DNA of 36,189 nucleotides from Lachnospiraceae bacterium (GTDB taxonomy: Bacteria; Bacillota; Clostridia; Lachnospirales; Lachnospiraceae). The stretch's first letter is position 1. The number at the start of each line of letters is the position of its first letter. The notes under the pieces were generated by a model. It was not told the DNA's origin. It did not search any database and saw only the letters and a list, made by a program, of their open reading frames with translations. The DNA lies in assembly GCA_015057865.1 (NCBI GenBank), contig SVDH01000023.1, positions 1 to 36,189 of the forward strand, in the 5' to 3' direction. A program made the translations under genes and the position numbers. Shown here piece after piece: positions 31,729 through 36,189 of this stretch.

Positions 31729-32910
31729 CTACCGCTTTCCCTTCTTTAACACAATCGTCAAAACAGACAGGATCAGTGCAACGATCGTGACCATAAAGAA
31801 ACGGTAGGTAACCGATTCGCTGCCTGTGATATTTGCCGTCAGTGTTGTCAGGACCGGTGTGACAAAGACACCGACAAAAGAGGTGCCTAGGATCAGGGAA
31901 CTGTTGAGTGTTTCATAGCCTTTCAGTTTGCCTGCAGCGCTCATACAGGTCGGCATGACCAGGCTGATCGAAGAACCTGCGATCAGGCAGCAGATACAGA
32001 TTAAAGCGACATTAGATGAGAGTGCAATGATACAAGAACCAAAAGCCAGCATAAGCGCGCCGACAAAGTCGGTGCGTTTTTTCAATATGGAAGAAACCTT
32101 TCCGAACAGAATGCCAAACAGCATGCCGCCGCAAAGGAAAAGCGTCGACATGGTTCCGGAGATCGTCGTAGCGCCAAGACTACGCTCTGCGACAAGCATC
32201 GAGAGGTTGGCAGGGACTGCGGAAAAGACGATCAGCAGTACAAACGTAATAATCATTTCCCGCCAGATTACAAGGCGGAACGGACCGCGTGCCTCTTGAA
32301 AGGTTCCGGCATCGGTCATGTTTTCTGTCATCTGTTTTGTGCTGCGTTTGCCGGGGACGGCGATCATGGAAAACAGGATGCCGGGAATACCGATCAGGTA
32401 GACCAGATATCCGAAATGCCAGCCAAGGACGGCGAGAATACCACCCAAAAATGTCATGATCATACTGCCGGCACTTGAAGATGCATTCTGCCAGCCCAGC
32501 ATCGTTTGTTTTTCCTTATCATAAAATGTTTCATTGACCAGTGCCGGCGCAAGCGGTGCGACCATGCCGATGCCGATGCCAAGAATTGCTGCCCAGACAA
32601 ACAGCAGTGTGAGACTGCCGTGGAAAAAGAATCCAAGGAAGCCCGCCGCAACGACAAGGAGCAGCCCGGTGATCGCCAGGACCTTTTTTGAAATGTGGTC
32701 TGAAAGGATGGCGCAGACCATTGCAAAGATCAGACTGAAGATGCTCGGAAATGTCATTAAAAACTGTACATTTGCCGCGGAGGCCTGCGGAAACGCATCC
32801 TGGATCTGAGCGAGGATCGGCGCAATGCCGTTTGTACCAAGCTGTACAAAGGACATGGTGATGATTGCGACCTTTAACAGGTTTTTCTGTTTTGTGTTTA
32901 TGGAATTCAT
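31729..32910 (-). CDS. MFS transporter (12 helices)
   Basis: About 393 aa with the major-facilitator pattern: FPSIFSLIFAMVCAILSDHISKKVL, GIGIGMVAPLAPALVNETF, and a second half from IWREMIITFVLLIVFSAVPAN. Substrate is unknown. Start 32910 follows GAAGGAA; the ATG at 32928 encodes that site and is rejected. Its stop is one base from the stop of the convergent YesN gene and no terminator lies between, so read-through or antisense overlap is likely. It is divergent from the second MFS gene at 33183. Confidence 0.88.
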   Translation of the reverse strand: MNSINTKQKNLLKVAIITMSFVQLGTNGIAPILAQIQDAFPQASAANVQFLMTFPSIFSLIFAMVCAILSDHISKKVLAITGLLLVVAAGFLGFFFHGSLTLLFVWAAILGIGIGMVAPLAPALVNETFYDKEKQTMLGWQNASSSAGSMIMTFLGGILAVLGWHFGYLVYLIGIPGILFSMIAVPGKRSTKQMTENMTDAGTFQEARGPFRLVIWREMIITFVLLIVFSAVPANLSMLVAERSLGATTISGTMSTLFLCGGMLFGILFGKVSSILKKRTDFVGALMLAFGSCIIALSSNVALICICCLIAGSSISLVMPTCMSAAGKLKGYETLNSSLILGTSFVGVFVTPVLTTLTANITGSESVTYRFFMVTIVALILSVLTIVLKKGKR

Positions 32911-32964
32911 TGTAAATTTCCTTCTCATAGAGATTTGTGTGACTTCCTATATATTATGACAGAG

Positions 32965-32979
32965 TTTCTTTGAAAGAAA
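32965..32979. promoter_or_regulatory. 15-bp palindrome in the MFS promoter region
   Basis: TTTCTTTGAAAGAAA is a perfect inverted repeat with a central G. It is about 55 nt upstream of the minus-strand MFS start, next to a CATAAT-like -10 read on that strand. Possible operator. Confidence 0.35.
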
Positions 32980-33059
32980 AACGGGTATATTAGCGAGAAA
33001 CCAGAAGTTTTTTGTTATTTCACATTATGACAAAAAACTTCACTTTTTTAACAATTACG

Positions 33060-33101
33060 CGTGTATTTTTTAAAAACATCATATGCCATAATGAGTTCAT
33101 C
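33060..33101 (+). promoter_or_regulatory. promoter P2, shared sequence with P1 at 27519
   Basis: CGTGTATTTTT at 33060-33070 and ATATGCCATAAT at 33081-33092 (likely -10 CATAAT) align with P1 without gaps. Upstream lie GTTATTTCACA (33014-33024) and TTATGACAAA, words also seen near P1. Confidence 0.55.
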
Positions 33102-33182
33102 AAAAGTTGCAACGCTGAATGTGTGAATCACGCGGCACCACAAAATGACTCAATATTCTCAATTCTAAGGGGGAAATGAAAA

Positions 33183-34532
33183 ATGGCAAAGAACGGTAAG
33201 TTTTTAGGAAGAGCAATCCTGCTCTGTGTACTGGGTGTCATCTTCATGTTCGTTTATTCAGGACTGCAGAGTGACCAGATCAATATCATCCAGGCATTTG
33301 TTACACCGGACAATGGTGGGTGGACTCCGGCACAGACACAGCTTCCGATGACTGTCGGTAACTTCGTATGTATCATCCTGACATTTGTATATGGAAGCCT
33401 GTTCATTAAGTTTGGCGTAAAGAAACCGCTGATCATTGTTCTGATCATCACAGCGATAGGAACACTTGGTATCGCGGCTGCAAATGGTCTTGACTGCAAC
33501 GGCGGCGCAGCTTCCGGTAATTACGCAATCTATGCAGTTTCGATGTTTATCGTACGTTGCGGATGCATGATCCTTCAGATGGCCGGCTTCCAGCTGGTAG
33601 CAAACTGGTTCATCCGGTATCGTGGCATGATCATGGGTATCGTAACAATGGGTTCCCCGCTGTTTTCCGTTATCGGTACTGCAGTAATGACAAACTTCAT
33701 CGCAAAGAGCCTTGGCGGTGACTATCGTCCGTTCTATATCCTGATCGCAGTGATCATCGTGATCATCTGCATCGTCGTAGCAATCGGCATCAAAGACACA
33801 CCGGAAGAAGCAGGTCTCTTCCCGGATGGCGCAGATCACAAGCCGCTGTCTGAAGCAAATGATGAAGTAAAACTGACTGTAGGTGATGTTTTGAAGCAGA
33901 AAAAGGCTTGGCAGCTGATCATCTCCTTTGGTGCATTCCAGTTTACGATCGCAGCCTGCATGGGCTCCATGGCAGTTCGTTACATGGCACTCGGCGGCCT
34001 GGAAGTATGGCTGAAAGCGGTTACCTTCCTTGCGATCGGCGCGATCTTAGGTATCCCGATGTCCTTTGTATTCGGTTTCCTCGATGACAAGTTCGGCTCC
34101 GTAAAAGCTTCTATCATCCTTGGCCTGACAGAGCTGATCCCGGTACTGGCACTGATGTTCCAGCCGATGGGCGGCAGCGTTCCGCTGATGGTTGTATGGG
34201 GATTTGGCGTAGCCTGCATGACAGGTGGTGTGCCGACACTGCATCCGTGTATCACATCCTTTGCATACGGACGTCGTGAGTATCAGTCAGCAAACCGTAT
34301 CATCATGGCGATCCAGCTGATCCCATACTCTTTTGCAGCAATGATGATGATCACACTGATCAGCCAGGGCAAATCCAATCTGGCATTCGGTATCCTGATC
34401 GTCGTTATCATCATCGGCATTGTCGCAACTGCATCCATGCTGAAGATGAAAGATGCAAACTACCTTGACCGCGGACTTGGAAAAGACGCAAATAAGGGCA
34501 TAGAAGAAGCAAAAGCAGCACAGGCTGAATAG
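33183..34532 (+). CDS. MFS transporter, first gene of an MFS-dehydrogenase-VOC operon
   Basis: A 449-aa carrier with about twelve helices. Loop motifs YGSLFIKFGVKKPLI and FGFLDDKFGSVKA match the MFS A-type loops, and SGLQSDQINIIQAFVTPDNGGWTPAQTQLPMTVG suggests an anion/organic acid type similar to OFA-like members. AAGGGGGAAATGAAAA precedes the start. Codon use is strongly biased to C-ending codons, as in the beta-helix-like gene. The dehydrogenase gene follows after 18 nt. It probably imports the substrate of that enzyme. Confidence 0.88.
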   Translation: MAKNGKFLGRAILLCVLGVIFMFVYSGLQSDQINIIQAFVTPDNGGWTPAQTQLPMTVGNFVCIILTFVYGSLFIKFGVKKPLIIVLIITAIGTLGIAAANGLDCNGGAASGNYAIYAVSMFIVRCGCMILQMAGFQLVANWFIRYRGMIMGIVTMGSPLFSVIGTAVMTNFIAKSLGGDYRPFYILIAVIIVIICIVVAIGIKDTPEEAGLFPDGADHKPLSEANDEVKLTVGDVLKQKKAWQLIISFGAFQFTIAACMGSMAVRYMALGGLEVWLKAVTFLAIGAILGIPMSFVFGFLDDKFGSVKASIILGLTELIPVLALMFQPMGGSVPLMVVWGFGVACMTGGVPTLHPCITSFAYGRREYQSANRIIMAIQLIPYSFAAMMMITLISQGKSNLAFGILIVVIIIGIVATASMLKMKDANYLDRGLGKDANKGIEEAKAAQAE

Positions 34533-34550
34533 AATAGAGGAGATCATATC

Positions 34551-35606
34551 ATGAAAACACTTTATGCACAGGCACAAAAAGGCGGCACAGTCGCATTGGT
34601 TGAGAAAGAGCTGCCGGCTCCGGGCCCGGGACAGGTTCTGTTAAAAGCAAAATATTCCGCGATGAGTCCGGGAACAGAAAACGGACTTCTGGGAGAGCAC
34701 ATCGTTCCCCTTCCGACCAGTATCGGTTATGCGATGGTGGCTGAGGTCATCGAAGCGGGACCGGAAGTATATGAACTGAAAGTCGGTGATCATATTGTAA
34801 CAACAGGTGAGCATGCGCAGTATCTGATCATGGATGAGATGAACTGCACGATCTGTCCGGAAGGGGTTGACTTAAAGCAGGCAGCGTTCTGGAATCTGGG
34901 TCATACAGGTATGTATGCACTGCGCCGTTCCGGTCTGCAGATGGGTGAACCGTGTGCAGTGCTCGGACAGGGCTTTGTCGGCGCGATCACAGCACAGTGT
35001 GCAAGGATCGCAGGCGCAATGCCGGTGATCGTAACGGATCTGGATGACGACCGTCTTGAAGCGGCAAAGAAGATGGGCGTTGATGTGGCGATCAATTCAA
35101 AAACTGATCCGGACGGACTGGCAAATGAGGTTGCAAAGCTTGGCGGCGGTCTGCCGGTCATCTTTGAAGCAACCGGTGCAAGAGGCCCGCTGATGCAGGC
35201 TGCAGAGCTGATCGGTGAGAGAGGCCGTCTGGTCATGATTTCCCAAGTTCATGGGGAGGCGATGCCGCCGATCGATGATCCGATCATGCAGAAAGGCGCA
35301 AGTCTGATCGGTACCTATGTCAATTCCAAACCGTTCAAGCTGAGAAGAGCAGATCTCTTTATCGATGGTATCTGGCCGCCTGTAATGCATCGTGATCTTG
35401 CGCGCTATGGCAATTCCGACTGCTGGACCAGTGACGAAGATATCCGTGTGTTCCTCGGTCTGATCAAATACGGCAAGCTTGATATCACACCGCTGATCAG
35501 CCATGAGTTCAAATACACCGAGATCTCTGAAGCATATGCAAACTATGTATATCCCAATATCGACGGATCTCTGACAGGCGGCGTGATCAACTGGACGGAA
35601 GAATAA
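34551..35606 (+). CDS. MDR-superfamily dehydrogenase lacking the usual zinc ligands
   Basis: A 351-aa medium-chain dehydrogenase/reductase-like protein. The N-terminal domain has KYSAMSPGTENGLLG in place of the usual CxxD catalytic-zinc motif, resembling the BchC-type branch. No GHE motif or four-Cys structural zinc loop is visible. The Rossmann region is CAVLGQGFVGAITAQCARIAGAMPVIVTDLDDDRLEAAKKMG. It probably oxidises a hydroxyl or reduces a carbonyl with NAD(P) without catalytic zinc. AGAGGAG serves the ATG; the VOC gene follows after 21 nt. Confidence 0.85.
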   Translation: MKTLYAQAQKGGTVALVEKELPAPGPGQVLLKAKYSAMSPGTENGLLGEHIVPLPTSIGYAMVAEVIEAGPEVYELKVGDHIVTTGEHAQYLIMDEMNCTICPEGVDLKQAAFWNLGHTGMYALRRSGLQMGEPCAVLGQGFVGAITAQCARIAGAMPVIVTDLDDDRLEAAKKMGVDVAINSKTDPDGLANEVAKLGGGLPVIFEATGARGPLMQAAELIGERGRLVMISQVHGEAMPPIDDPIMQKGASLIGTYVNSKPFKLRRADLFIDGIWPPVMHRDLARYGNSDCWTSDEDIRVFLGLIKYGKLDITPLISHEFKYTEISEAYANYVYPNIDGSLTGGVINWTEE

Positions 35607-35627
35607 AAGGATCATGGAGGGAGTATC

Positions 35628-36035
35628 ATGACTTCAAATATTACAAGAGTGCTTCATACCGGGATCAGCGTTTACAATATGGAGGAATCCGTTGAATGGT
35701 ATCGCAAAAACCTGGGATTTGAAGTGGTAAAAGATGACGGATATGTTCCGCCGCTGAAGGCAAAGATCGTATTCATTGAAAAAGACGGTTATCAGATCGA
35801 GCTGTTTGAATATGATGAGCCAAAGAAAATGCCCGAAGACCGGCTGATGCCCAATACCGATCTGCAGACGGTCGGAACGAAACATGTCGCGTTTGAAACC
35901 GATGATATCGATGCCTTAAAAGAGGGCTTTGTCGCAAACGGCGTCGACATCGCGCATGAAGTCCGGATGGGACAGGATGCAGTCATGTTCATCCGCGACT
36001 GCAATGGCGTACTGATCGAATTCATACAGAAATAG
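35628..36035 (+). CDS. VOC-family lyase/epimerase-like protein
   Basis: A 135-aa protein with likely metal ligands in the standard VOC places: His in VLHTGISVYNM, Glu in YQIELFEYDE, His in TKHVAFETDD and Glu in VLIEFIQK. The pattern resembles methylmalonyl-CoA epimerase or glyoxalase I-like enzymes. GGAGGG precedes the start. It ends the operon, and its TAG stop (36033-36035) shares its last base with the first base of a REP doublet. Confidence 0.88.
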   Translation: MTSNITRVLHTGISVYNMEESVEWYRKNLGFEVVKDDGYVPPLKAKIVFIEKDGYQIELFEYDEPKKMPEDRLMPNTDLQTVGTKHVAFETDDIDALKEGFVANGVDIAHEVRMGQDAVMFIRDCNGVLIEFIQK

Positions 36036-36113
36036 GGGTCAGGCACCGTCGCACGTTAATTCGGTGAGGTGCCAGGCACCGTCACACTTTAAAGTGTGAC
36101 GGTGCCTGGCACC
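36035..36113. repeat. REP-like doublet with compensatory arm changes
   Basis: Unit 1 is 36035-36080 and unit 2 36068-36113, overlapping by GGTGCCAGGCACC. Unit 2 is a perfect palindrome whose arms read ACCGTCACAC and GTGTGACGGT where other copies have ACCTTC and GAAGGT, a paired change that keeps the stem. Confidence 0.9.
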
Positions 36114-36131
36114 TCAGACTGAAGACAAAGC

Positions 36132-36162
36132 CGCTCTAGGATACACATCCTAGAGCGCTTTT
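36132..36162 (+). terminator. intrinsic terminator after the VOC gene and REP doublet
   Basis: CGCTCTAGGAT pairs perfectly with ATCCTAGAGCG around ACAC and is followed by CTTTT. The doublet sits between the stop and this terminator, so it is transcribed as 3' UTR. Confidence 0.88.
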
Positions 36163-36189
36163 GCGTTTAAATATCATTTTGAAGTAAGA

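Overview
The window looks like a chromosomal stretch of a gut-type Firmicute in class Clostridia, most likely Lachnospiraceae. The support is indirect: AGGAGG-type ribosome binding sites, moderate base composition, a rubrerythrin, YvcK, VanZ and UPF0158 proteins, a YesN-type AraC regulator, and a secreted protein with choline-binding-like WYY/GWCYL repeats. No rRNA gene is present and no complete tRNA is visible, so the assignment rests on protein character only.

Layout. 1-1450: a tRNA T-arm-like fragment abuts a higB toxin that has lost its normal start, followed by higA with a metallopeptidase domain. 1504-5077: a VOC protein, a small gene remnant, a membrane protein and a large secreted transglutaminase-like wall protein. 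5127-8999: membrane proteins, an SGNH hydrolase, a DJ-1/PfpI protein and a YdcF-type protein; two of the membrane-protein genes share one promoter/leader sequence. 9033-12114: an orphan lipoprotein substrate-binding protein, then a convergent pair of Fe-S proteins (QueG-like ferredoxin and DUF1848). 12366-16958: a tight run of seven genes (rubrerythrin, YvcK, MBL hydrolase, M20 amidohydrolase, glutaredoxin, PNPOx-like protein, small membrane protein). 16997-18638: a Y-family polymerase and a UPF0158 protein on the minus strand. 18787-21245: a 2-hydroxyacid dehydrogenase, a hexapeptide acetyltransferase and an unusual HTH-HisKA-REC fusion. 21340-27489: an accessory region with VanZ, an AAA+ ATPase with a C-terminal RyR domain, an MBL protein, an EamA transporter, a REP-associated tyrosine transposase (RAYT) and an AEC transporter. 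27519-36189: what looks like an uncharacterised catabolic locus with a cytosolic beta-helix-like protein, a YesN regulator, two MFS carriers, an MDR dehydrogenase and a VOC enzyme.

The strongest system-level signal is a family of 46-nt palindromes (ends GGGGTCAGGCACC, centre CTTTAAAG) at eight sites, plus three decayed pieces. Two copies bracket the RAYT gene. Three sites are overlapping doublets with a 33-nt period that share a 13-nt palindrome. The repeats sit at the 3' ends of genes so precisely that their TAG/TAA edge supplies the stop codon of several genes, while in others the repeat is translated into a new C-terminal tail, including the shared peptide RHLRTLK. A second signal is a promoter match of 31/42 positions between the beta-helix gene and the MFS-MDR-VOC operon, with the YesN regulator gene between them, which suggests one regulon.
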